Part shown: positions 1 to 6,339 of the stretch, one piece after another
Layout of the letters: each line of letters starts with the position of its first letter
Position numbering within the stretch: the first letter of the stretch is position 1
Translations under genes and position numbers: made by a program
Assembly (NCBI GenBank): GCA_002687025.1
Contig: NYZG01000213.1
Span: forward strand, 1 to 10,397
DNA length: 10,397 nt
Reading direction: 5' to 3'
Source: Candidatus Poribacteria bacterium
Lineage (GTDB): Bacteria; Poribacteria; WGA-4E; GCA-2687025
Notes under the pieces: model-generated
Database searches by the model: none
Seen by the model: only the letters and a program-made list of their open reading frames with translations
Told to the model about the DNA's origin: nothing

Positions 1-1911
1 GTGAACGGCTCCGCAGGGCATCAGACTTGGCCGATCGGCGACGCCCGGAACAACGAAGGTCTCGTCCTGGACATCGCATCGGATGCCACGCCGCGCGCCA
101 TCGCGGTCACCGTCACCGTCACTGCGGCGGACGGGGGGCCCTGGCAATTCCCGGTGACATTCGCCATCGCGCAGCCGGACGCCGCGTTCTCGCGCGAAGC
201 GTCCTGGGTGTTCGACCCTCAGCCCACAGGGAATCGCGACGGCAAACTGAGCCCCGGTGAACGCGTATTCCCCCGCGTGCGACTGCGCAACACCGGCTCC
301 GATGACGCGTTCGGCGTGGTGATGACGCTGGCTACGGATGACCCGGACATCACGGTAGTGGCCGCCCGCGTCACCCACGAAAGGTGGCCGGCGGGCGTTG
401 GGAGAAACAACACGGGATTCGTGCTCGAAGTGCATTCCGATGCGCTACCACATGACGCGATGCTCATCGCGACGGTCACGACCGCTCACGCGGGGCCGTG
501 GCAGTTCCATGTGGCGCTGCCGATCGTGTACCGCGCGGTGGAGTTCGCCCAACGCAGCTCCTGGGTGTTCGATCCGGCTCCGGGAGGCGACCGAGACGGG
601 CAGGCGGAGGCCGGCGAGCGCGTGCTGCCACGCCTGAGGCTACGACACATCGGCGTTGCGGAAGCGCCGAATGTCCGCGTGTCCCTCACCACGGACGATC
701 CGGACGTCACCGTCATCGGCGGCGCCGTCGTGCACAAGGCCTGGCAACCGGGAGAGGCCCGCAACAACTACGGGCCGTCGATCGACATCGCGCCGCTGGC
801 CACTCCGCACGTGGTGACACTGACGATGCTTGTACAGGCGGGGGGGGGGGAGTCTTGGTCTTTCAGCTACGAGATGCCTATCAAGGCGCCGCCGGTGCAA
901 TTTGGGCTGGTCACCACGTGGCTCGACGATGACGGCAATCTCGATGGGATCGCAGATGCGGGTGAGCGCATATCTCCACGCGCGCGTCTCCGCCACATGG
1001 GCTACGCGGCAGCGACCAACGTCAGAGCAGTGTTGGAGCTCAACGATCCGGACGTCACGAGGCCCTCGTCGGCGGTGTCGATAGACACGTGGGGCCCAGG
1101 CGACGAGCATGAAATCACCGACCTCGCCTTGACGATATCGCGCCACGCGATCCCGCGCCTGCTGACGGCCGTGATCATCGTTACCGCCGATGGTGGGGGC
1201 AGTTGGCAGTTCGAGATCCCCATGCCGATGTCGCGGGATTCTGGCCTCGTGGCCTTCCCCCCAAGCGATTTCACGGCAGCGCCCGGGGCCACCGTGAGGG
1301 TGGTGTTGGGGTTGCGTAATGAGGGTAGACGGACTCTCCGAAACGTCCAGAGCGTCTTGACGGTGACCGACCCGGACGTGACCGTGGTGCAGGATAGTTC
1401 CGCCATCCCGACAGTGTATACAGATCAGTCTCGGCAGTTGAGCGGGTGGATTTCGATTGCCGCAGACGCGGCTCTGCACGAGATCACCATGGCGATGCGG
1501 GTGACCGCGGACAACTCGGACCCGATGGACATCTCGTGGCCCCTTACCTTGGCCGTGCCGGAGCCGGACTTCGAACGGCGGAGCGTCTGGACGTGGGATC
1601 CGATCCCCGGCGGCAACGGCAACGGTCAAGTCAACCCCGGGGAGCGCGGGCTGCCCCGCGTCCGTCTCAAGAACGTCGGTGGCCCGGTGGACAACGTGCG
1701 GGCGAACCTCATCATTACGGACTCGGATGTCGACGTGGTATCGGGCTTCGTACCGCACGACACATGGCCTGCGGGCGAAGCGCGCAACAATACCGGCTTC
1801 GTCCTCGACATATTGGAGAACGCGACGCCACACGACGTGCGCGCAGTGCTCATCGTTACGGCGGACGACGACAGGCTTTGGCGGTTCGCCTTCACCATTC
1901 CGATTGTCCCG
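1..1911 (+). repeat. Tandem protein repeats of about 117 residues with EF-hand-like loops
   Basis: Six units are visible. Unit 1 is partial (residues 1-58); the others run at about 61-177, 179-295, 298-411, 412-519 and 521-637. The full pattern is a W-x-[FW]-D-P opening, an Asp/Asn-rich loop ending in G-E-R, then P-R-x-R-L-[RK]-[NH]-x-G, then a D-P-D-[IV]-T-V strand, a W-x-[PA]-G-[EV]-x-R-N-N segment and a W-x-F strand. Loops such as GNRDGKLSPGE (77-87), GDRDGQAEAGE (196-206), DGNLDGIADAGE (311-322) and GNGNGQVNPGE (538-548) resemble EF-hand or dockerin calcium loops. The unit at 412-519 keeps the DPDVTVV strand but has lost the loop and the RNN segment. The units are diverged at DNA level, so this is old duplication. 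Confidence 0.8.
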
Positions 1912-2214
1912 GGCCAGGTCGCCGAGACGGCGCTACTCGCCAACTACCCAAACCCCTTCAATCCTGAGACATGGATTCCCTTCGACCTGGCCGAGGCCGC
2001 CGAGGTCACCGTCAGCGTCTACGACATGCAGGGCGCGCTCGTTCGCCGGCTCGACCTGGGAAGCCTAGCGCCCGGCGCGTATCGACGTAGAAGCACGGCC
2101 GCGTACTGGGACGGGCGGAACGACGTTGGGGAGCAGGTGTCGAGTGGCGCGTACATCTACGAACTGCGGGCCGGCGCCCACCGGGAGATGCGGCGCATGA
2201 TCGTGCGGAAGTAA
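1..2214 (+). CDS. Repeat-built surface or secreted protein with C-terminal FlgD-like/type IX sorting-type domain (5' truncated)
   Basis: The visible 737 residues hold about six Ig-like beta-sandwich repeats followed by a C-terminal domain at about 641-737. The GTG at base 1 is almost certainly an internal Val codon: the first 18 residues align with the middle of later repeats (compare HQTWPIGDARNN with HDTWPAGEARNN at 586-597), so the gene starts left of the window. The terminal domain has YPNPFNPETWIPF (649-661), a VSVYD strand, AYWDGRND (701-708) and ends in RRMIVRK. This is the FlgD-Ig/type IX-like C-terminal module used for surface attachment or secretion in Bacteroidetes-like and Poribacteria-like lineages. 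No catalytic domain is visible. A structural, adhesive or scaffolding extracellular role is inferred; an enzyme could lie in the missing N-terminal part. The gene ends in TAA, and the next gene on this strand starts 85 nt later, so it is not clearly in an operon with it. Confidence 0.85.
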   Translation: MNGSAGHQTWPIGDARNNEGLVLDIASDATPRAIAVTVTVTAADGGPWQFPVTFAIAQPDAAFSREASWVFDPQPTGNRDGKLSPGERVFPRVRLRNTGSDDAFGVVMTLATDDPDITVVAARVTHERWPAGVGRNNTGFVLEVHSDALPHDAMLIATVTTAHAGPWQFHVALPIVYRAVEFAQRSSWVFDPAPGGDRDGQAEAGERVLPRLRLRHIGVAEAPNVRVSLTTDDPDVTVIGGAVVHKAWQPGEARNNYGPSIDIAPLATPHVVTLTMLVQAGGGESWSFSYEMPIKAPPVQFGLVTTWLDDDGNLDGIADAGERISPRARLRHMGYAAATNVRAVLELNDPDVTRPSSAVSIDTWGPGDEHEITDLALTISRHAIPRLLTAVIIVTADGGGSWQFEIPMPMSRDSGLVAFPPSDFTAAPGATVRVVLGLRNEGRRTLRNVQSVLTVTDPDVTVVQDSSAIPTVYTDQSRQLSGWISIAADAALHEITMAMRVTADNSDPMDISWPLTLAVPEPDFERRSVWTWDPIPGGNGNGQVNPGERGLPRVRLKNVGGPVDNVRANLIITDSDVDVVSGFVPHDTWPAGEARNNTGFVLDILENATPHDVRAVLIVTADDDRLWRFAFTIPIVPGQVAETALLANYPNPFNPETWIPFDLAEAAEVTVSVYDMQGALVRRLDLGSLAPGAYRRRSTAAYWDGRNDVGEQVSSGAYIYELRAGAHREMRRMIVRK
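840..850 (+). repeat. Homopolymer tract of 11 G
   Basis: Eleven consecutive G bases lie inside the repeat-protein gene and encode part of A-G-G-G-E (residues 280-284). The frame stays open across the tract, and the neighbouring repeats have similar Gly-rich turns there (ADGGGSWQF, ADGGPWQF), so the length shown is the in-frame one. A gain or loss of one G would truncate the protein and remove its C-terminal domain. Confidence 0.9.
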
Positions 2215-2226
2215 GTGCCATCGCCC

Positions 2227-2255
2227 TTGGCGCGTCGTGAATCGGCCTCTATGTT
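2227..2255 (+). promoter_or_regulatory. Possible sigma70-type promoter for the UroD-like gene
   Basis: TTGGCG (2227-2232) and TATGTT (2250-2255) are separated by 17 nt. Each matches four of six consensus positions. The pair sits in the 85-nt gap between the repeat-protein stop and the UroD-like start, which is the right place. Chance matches of this quality are common, so this is a weak call. Confidence 0.25.
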
Positions 2256-2285
2256 ACCGATGACTCACCACGCCGGGCATCGCGC

Positions 2286-2290
2286 AGGAG
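2286..2290 (+). promoter_or_regulatory. Ribosome binding site of the UroD-like gene
   Basis: AGGAG lies 9 nt before the ATG at 2300 and supports that start codon. Confidence 0.7.
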
Positions 2291-2299
2291 ACACCTTCC

Positions 2300-3403
2300 A
2301 TGACGCGCCAGGAACTCAACCTCGCCATCTACGAGGGCACTACCGACAAGGTGCTGTGGCAACCGCGCCTCGAAACGTGGATCGGCGACCGCATGCGGTG
2401 GAACACCATGCCCGACCGCTTCAAAGGCATGAGCAACTTCGACATCTACGACGAGTTGCGCTGCTCCATCCGGTATGCGGCGTCGGCGGGCATCGTCCAC
2501 GAGCGATCGCGGGATGACGTCGTCACGACCGAGGAGCAACATCCCGACCACTCCGTCTCGACGGTGAGGACGCCGTCCGGCGAGATACGCACGGTGCACC
2601 GCGACCTGTGGCACGAAGGTCAGCGCGTGAACCACCGCATCACCGAGTACCCCGTGACGACGGTCGCGGACCTGCGCGTCGTGATCGACCTGGTGGAGCG
2701 CCAGCATTTCTCGGCGAACGTCGAGACCTTCGAACGCGCCGCGGCAACGATGGGTCACCGCGGCGAGCCGACCATGTTCCTGTCCAGCTCCGGCTTTACC
2801 GAGCTCATCAAGAACTGGTGCGGCCTCGAGAACGCCTACTACCTGCTCTATGACCATCGCGCCGAGGTCGAGGAGTACCTCGAAGCCTGCGACCGACGGG
2901 ACGACCGGCTCATCGACGCGGCGCTGCAGTTGCCGTGCCGCGTGTACAACCTCGGTGACCACGCCACGAACGAGTTCACGCCGCCGCCCATCCTCGAGCG
3001 CTACCTGATGCCACGCTGGCAACGCATCGCCGACCGGCTGCACGCCGCCGGGCGCTACGTGCACAGCCATTGGGACGGCAACTCGAAGACCATGCTGCCG
3101 TACCTCAAGGACACGCGACTGGACGCCGTCGAGTCGCTGACGCCGTTCCCGCAATGCGACATGACGCTGGAGGAGATTCAGGAGGCCACGGGGGACATGG
3201 TCGTGCTCGACCTGATCCCGGCGCTGTTCTTCCTGCCGAGTTACCCGTTGCAGGATCTGCTCGACTTCACGCGGCGGGTTATCGACATGTTCGCGCCTCG
3301 GCTCATCCTCGGCATCTCCGACGAGATCTCGCAGGTGGGCGAGATCGAGCGCGTGGAGGCGATCACGGAACTGGTCGACGAAGTGTGTGGGCTGGCCGCG
3401 TAG
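2300..3403 (+). CDS. Uroporphyrinogen decarboxylase (UroD)-superfamily protein, probably methyltransferase-like rather than HemE
   Basis: A 367-residue protein, about the length of UroD-fold (TIM-barrel) proteins. Family hallmarks are WQPRLETWIGDR near the N-terminus (20-31), a YVHSHWDGN strand and loop (253-261), an ESLTPFPQCDMTLEE segment (278-292) and LGISDEIS near the C-terminus (337-344). True haem-pathway UroD carries an Arg-rich substrate loop (R-Q-A-G-R type) near the N-terminus; it is absent here. The protein therefore more likely belongs to the broad UroD-like/MtaA-CmuA group, many of which move methyl groups to or from corrinoids. Possible metal ligands are His255 or His257 and Cys286, but the standard H-x-C pair of MtaA is not seen. 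No corrinoid-protein gene is adjacent. The ATG start is backed by AGGAG at 2286-2290. The stop codon touches the stop of the convergent minus-strand gene. Superfamily assignment is firm; the reaction is not known. Confidence 0.8.
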   Translation: MTRQELNLAIYEGTTDKVLWQPRLETWIGDRMRWNTMPDRFKGMSNFDIYDELRCSIRYAASAGIVHERSRDDVVTTEEQHPDHSVSTVRTPSGEIRTVHRDLWHEGQRVNHRITEYPVTTVADLRVVIDLVERQHFSANVETFERAAATMGHRGEPTMFLSSSGFTELIKNWCGLENAYYLLYDHRAEVEEYLEACDRRDDRLIDAALQLPCRVYNLGDHATNEFTPPPILERYLMPRWQRIADRLHAAGRYVHSHWDGNSKTMLPYLKDTRLDAVESLTPFPQCDMTLEEIQEATGDMVVLDLIPALFFLPSYPLQDLLDFTRRVIDMFAPRLILGISDEISQVGEIERVEAITELVDEVCGLAA

Positions 3404-3410
3404 CTACGCG
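3397..3410. repeat. 14-bp perfect palindrome spanning two convergent stop codons
   Basis: CGCGTAGCTACGCG is its own reverse complement. Its centre falls between TAG of the plus-strand UroD-like gene (3401-3403) and TAG of the minus-strand oxidoreductase (3404-3406 read in reverse). It has no loop and no following T-run, so it is not a classical rho-independent terminator. Overlapping stops of the form TAG-CTA explain the central six bases; the flanking CGCG on both sides need not be there. Confidence 0.85.
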
Positions 3411-4456
3411 TCCGCAAGCATCTCCTCGAGCGGGTTCTCCGGGTTGTCGAGCGGCAGGGGGATCACCTGTCCTAGCTTCGCGGACTCGTAAACCGCCATG
3501 AGAACTTCCAGCGTCGCGCGGGCGCTCTCGGCGCGCAGGAGATGGGGGCTGCCATCCTCCAGCGTGTCCAACAGGGCCGACTGCGGGCTGAGCCCGTTGT
3601 GCCATCCGCCGCCGGGGAGCTCTTCCACGCCCGCGTGACTGCTCACGATGCGGACAAACGGCTGGCCTTCGAGCACGCCGTCGCCGTATATCTCGATGTA
3701 GCCCTGCGAGCCCAGCAGCGTGATGCGGTGGTAGTTCGTGCCCTCCGCGTCGCCAAGCGATTCCTCGGCCGAGGCCGTGTGGCCGCCGGTGGTGAGAAGG
3801 GCCCGCACGCCGCTCCGAAACTTGAAAGTGGACAGCGTGGCGTCTTCCAGGACGTGCCCCCACCCGACCCGGCCGGTTGTGGACTCGACCTGAGCCATGA
3901 CCCACTCGATGGGGTCGTCGTCGGCGTAGAAGCGGATGAGATCGACGGTGTGGGTTCCATCCACCATCAGCGAGCTGCCCGGGTGCCCCCGTGCGATGAT
4001 CTGCGTCAGGTCGCCGACGGCGCCGGCGTCGAGACGTTCCTTAGCGATCGCGTATTGCGTGTTGTAGCGGCGCTGATGCCCGATGAACAGCTGTGTCCCT
4101 GTCTCCTCGCAAGCGGCGATCATCGCGTCGGCCTCGCCCAGGTTCATCGCCATCGGCTTCTCGCAGAGGATCGCCTTGGGCGCGTGACGGGCGGCGAGGA
4201 TGGTTAGGGGCGCGTGGGCAGTCTCGTTGGCGCCGATGACGACGACATCCGCCGACACACTCGCGAGCATCGTGTCGGCGTCCTCGTGTCGGTCGGCGAT
4301 GTCGAACTGATCGCCGAACTTGTCCACCGCCTCCCGGTTGATGTCGCAGCAGGCGACGAGTTCCGCGCGTTCGTCCGCGACGAAGCAGTTCGCATGGTAA
4401 TACGCGATGCCCATGCCGCCCACTCCGATGAGCGCGACTCGGTACTTCTCAGCCAT
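3404..4456 (-). CDS. Gfo/Idh/MocA-family NAD(P)-dependent oxidoreductase (canonical)
   Basis: A 350-residue protein of usual family length. The N-terminal Rossmann fold has VALIGVGGMG, with the GxGxxG dinucleotide motif at 11-16, and an acidic CCDIN (36-40) at the end of strand 2, which favours NAD over NADP. CEKPMAMN (98-105) is the family E-K-P motif, whose Lys is catalytic. The C-terminal alpha/beta domain carries DGTHTVD (166-172), matching the G-x-H-x-x-D active-site signature. Family members oxidise or reduce sugars, inositols or nucleotide sugars at a ring hydroxyl; the substrate here is unknown. It is the last gene of the minus-strand cluster, starting 10 nt after the previous stop. 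Its Shine-Dalgarno overlaps that stop, so translational coupling is likely. No signal peptide is seen, so it should be cytoplasmic. Confidence 0.93.
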   Translation of the reverse strand: MAEKYRVALIGVGGMGIAYYHANCFVADERAELVACCDINREAVDKFGDQFDIADRHEDADTMLASVSADVVVIGANETAHAPLTILAARHAPKAILCEKPMAMNLGEADAMIAACEETGTQLFIGHQRRYNTQYAIAKERLDAGAVGDLTQIIARGHPGSSLMVDGTHTVDLIRFYADDDPIEWVMAQVESTTGRVGWGHVLEDATLSTFKFRSGVRALLTTGGHTASAEESLGDAEGTNYHRITLLGSQGYIEIYGDGVLEGQPFVRIVSSHAGVEELPGGGWHNGLSPQSALLDTLEDGSPHLLRAESARATLEVLMAVYESAKLGQVIPLPLDNPENPLEEMLADA

Positions 4457-4464
4457 GGTCGTTG

Positions 4465-4468
4465 CCTC
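4465..4468 (-). promoter_or_regulatory. Ribosome binding site overlapping the upstream stop codon
   Basis: Read on the minus strand, GAGG lies 8 nt before the ATG of the canonical oxidoreductase (4456). It shares two bases with the TGA stop (4469-4467) of the preceding gene. The overlap suggests that ribosomes finishing one gene help start the next. Confidence 0.65.
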
Positions 4469-5465
4469 AAGTTGTCAGGGAAGCCTTCAGGGCTTCGGTC
4501 ATTGCGATGCCGTGGTCGAGGGCGTCCAGCCATTCCGCCGGGCGGTGCCAGTCGTCGATGTCGCCCGCGGCGGCGGCGATCCACGCCTCCAGTTCCACCT
4601 GCATCATGCTCACGCTCGCGGGCTCTAGCGACTCGACGCCATCCGACGTGATGATCTGCCCGCCTTCGCGCGCGTTGAAACGTATCGCGCCGCTCGTGCC
4701 GAGGAGTTCGAGCTCCAGATCGGCGTACGGCCAACTGACGCCGAAGTAGACGTCCAGCGAACCGACGACGCCGGACGCGGAGCGGCATATCGTGCGTACA
4801 GTGTCCTCGTGGGGTGATGTCGGATCGGCCAGCCTGCTCCCCAACGCCGCGGTGCCTTCGGCCGGCTCACCGACGAACCACCGGAACAGGTCGGCGACAT
4901 ACCACCCCAGGTAGAGCGCCGGATGCAGTTCTGGTTCGGTGAAGTACCAACTCTCGGGTCCCCATATGGATAGCCTGCCGTGTTGGTGCATCGCGCGTAT
5001 CGACGAGAGTTCGCCGATGGCGCCGTTGGCCAGCGCCTCGCGGGCGGCGATAACGCTCGGGTGTCGTCGGTACGTCATGCCGCTGACGATCACCTGACTC
5101 TTGTCGACGATCGCCTCGCGGAGGATGGCCGTCCCCATGGCGTTAAGGGCGGCGGGCTTCACTATGTACAGGTGGAGGCCGCTCGCGGCGAGCGCCGCGG
5201 CCACCTCGGGAACGCGGCGCGGGTTCGTCGCGATGACCGCGGCATCGGGTTGGGCGGACTCCAGCAGGGCGTCGATATCCGAGAACAACGGGACGCCGTG
5301 CTCGTCGGCGATCTCCTGCGGCGGCTTGCCTGCGTTGGCCAAGCACTCATCGGGGACGCCGAGGTCGCAGCATGCGACCCACTCGGCGCCGGGCAGGTCG
5401 CCCAACAGCCCGGCGATCGTCTGTGTGAAGTAGAAGCTGTCCATACCTACGAGGGCCAGGCGCAT
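4467..5465 (-). CDS. Divergent Gfo/Idh/MocA-family protein with degenerate signature motifs
   Basis: 332 residues starting MRLALVGMDSFYF. This ATG (5465) was chosen because it has AAGGAA 6 nt upstream, begins directly with the Rossmann strand and leaves a 16-nt gap; an upstream in-frame start at 5525 would overlap the NeuD-like gene by 44 nt and add a non-family leader. Overall order matches the family: strand-rich nucleotide-binding half, ACCDLG at 31-36, IVKPA (101-105) at the E-K-P position, TYRRHPS (131-137), then a C-terminal half with YLGWYVADLFRWF (185-197). Three signatures are altered. GxGxxG is reduced to VGMDSFYF, Glu of EKP is Val, and the D-x-G-x-H-x-x-D site reads Y-L-G-W-Y-V-A-D, with Tyr189 where the catalytic His would be. 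It may be an altered or non-catalytic family member. It lies directly upstream of a canonical paralogue, so the two may act on the same pathway or form a complex; that is inference. Confidence 0.85.
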   Translation of the reverse strand: MRLALVGMDSFYFTQTIAGLLGDLPGAEWVACCDLGVPDECLANAGKPPQEIADEHGVPLFSDIDALLESAQPDAAVIATNPRRVPEVAAALAASGLHLYIVKPAALNAMGTAILREAIVDKSQVIVSGMTYRRHPSVIAAREALANGAIGELSSIRAMHQHGRLSIWGPESWYFTEPELHPALYLGWYVADLFRWFVGEPAEGTAALGSRLADPTSPHEDTVRTICRSASGVVGSLDVYFGVSWPYADLELELLGTSGAIRFNAREGGQIITSDGVESLEPASVSMMQVELEAWIAAAAGDIDDWHRPAEWLDALDHGIAMTEALKASLTT

Positions 5466-5471
5466 GACGGA

Positions 5472-5477
5472 TTCCTT
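5472..5477 (-). promoter_or_regulatory. Ribosome binding site fixing the start of the divergent oxidoreductase gene
   Basis: AAGGAA on the minus strand, 6 nt before the ATG at 5465. It favours this start over the in-frame upstream start at 5525. Confidence 0.7.
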
Positions 5478-5481
5478 TCGG

Positions 5482-6318
5482 TCAGGCGTCGCGCAGATAG
5501 TTCGCCGGGGCGCCGACCACGACATGTCCGGCCGGCACGTCGCGCAGGACGACCGCGCCCATGCCGACGAGGGCGTTTTCTCCGACGCTCAGTTTCTCGC
5601 GGACGAGAGCTCCCGCGCCGATGTACGCGCCTCTGCCGACGTCGACGACGCCGTTGAGCACCGCCGCGGCAGCGATCGTGGCGTACTCTCTCACACGGCA
5701 GTCGTGACTCACAACGACGTTCGGCCACACCTGCACGTGGTCTTCGATGACGGCGTTCGCGCCGATGACCACGCCCGGGTACAGCACGCCACCGCGCCCT
5801 ATCCGCGCGGACGCAGCGATATGGGCCCCTGGCATCAGGTACGTCGCGTAGCGCTCTCGCTCGAGACCGGCGCGTCGGCTGATGTCGGGCCGATGCATGT
5901 ACGTGTGCGGCGCGGAGATGGCCAGGACGAACCGCGCGTCGGGTTTGTCCGCGGCGACGCGTCCGGCGTCGGCCATCTTGCCCAGCACGGGGACGCCGTC
6001 GACGTCATCGCCCTGGTCCATCCCGTCGTCCAGAACGCCTACGACGCGGAAGGGCTTCGCGTCGGCAAGACCGTCCTCCGCGGCTAACGATGCGGTCGCG
6101 TAGCCGATGAGCTCGCGCGCGAGTCCGCCGCCGCCGAGCAGGATCAGTTCCCGCTCATCGGCCGGCCCCGCCGCCGAGCCACGACCCGTGTGCGTCGGAA
6201 GCGGCCGAACGTCTTCCCCTCGCAGGGGAAGATTGAGATGCGGTCCGTCCTTCGCCGTCCGCCCCGGAGGGCTGGGTGGAGCCGTGCGCCCGCGCGCGTC
6301 CTCTGCCGGTCGAGACAT
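5482..6318 (-). CDS. NeuD/PglD-type sugar acyltransferase (left-handed beta-helix) with unusual N-terminal extension
   Basis: 278 residues. The core from about 57 to 278 is a normal NeuD/PglD protein: a small nucleotide-fold N-terminal part with ILLGGGGLARE (59-69) and VVGVLDDG (92-99), then hexapeptide repeats of the left-handed beta-helix (about 163-255) and a closing VVVGAPANYLRD. VVVSHDCRV (201-209) carries the His (205) that aligns with the catalytic base of PglD. Family members transfer acetyl from acetyl-CoA to an amino or hydroxyl group on a sugar nucleotide or sialic acid. Residues 1-56 are not part of the family fold. About residues 12-45 come from a repeat-like segment with a 9-bp hairpin. 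No ATG, GTG or TTG occurs in frame between the ATG at 6318 and the core, so the extension appears to be translated unless CTG is used. The Shine-Dalgarno before 6318 is weak. The start lies 21 nt after the preceding stop. Confidence 0.88.
   Translation of the reverse strand: MSRPAEDARGRTAPPSPPGRTAKDGPHLNLPLRGEDVRPLPTHTGRGSAAGPADERELILLGGGGLARELIGYATASLAAEDGLADAKPFRVVGVLDDGMDQGDDVDGVPVLGKMADAGRVAADKPDARFVLAISAPHTYMHRPDISRRAGLERERYATYLMPGAHIAASARIGRGGVLYPGVVIGANAVIEDHVQVWPNVVVSHDCRVREYATIAAAAVLNGVVDVGRGAYIGAGALVREKLSVGENALVGMGAVVLRDVPAGHVVVGAPANYLRDA
6184..6285 (-). repeat. Repeat-like palindromic element read through as protein
   Basis: The segment encodes residues about 12-45 of the NeuD-like protein, including PHLNLPLRGEDVRPLP. 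At its centre are perfect 9-bp arms TCTTCCCCT (6212-6220) and AGGGGAAGA (6224-6232) around a CGC loop. The composition, Pro/Arg/Gly-rich translation and strong hairpin resemble dispersed intergenic palindromic repeats of GC-rich bacteria. I find no second copy in this window, so the repeat status is inferred from resemblance; the hairpin itself is directly seen. The boundaries are approximate. Confidence 0.5.
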
Positions 6319-6339
6319 GGTCAGGTTCTCACGGGAGGG

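Noticed and set aside
1..3. GTG at base 1 as a true start codon
   Set aside because: The first residues align with the middle of later repeat units, so the codon is internal and the gene is cut by the window edge.
640..1833. 397-codon open frame on the minus strand opposite the repeat protein
   Set aside because: Its Arg- and His-rich translation simply mirrors the DP-D-V-T repeats of the plus-strand gene. It has no family features and no convincing ribosome binding site.
2249..3154. 301-codon open frame on the minus strand over the UroD-like gene
   Set aside because: It is antisense to a protein with clear UroD-superfamily motifs. Its own translation has no recognisable domain.
5466..5525. 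Upstream start for the divergent Gfo/Idh/MocA gene at 5525
   Set aside because: It would add 20 non-family residues and overlap the NeuD-like gene by 44 nt. The ATG at 5465 has a proper Shine-Dalgarno and starts exactly at the Rossmann strand.
6212..6232. 9-bp hairpin as a rho-independent terminator
   Set aside because: No T-run follows the stem on either strand, and it lies inside the translated start region of the NeuD-like gene, so a repeat-derived palindrome fits better.
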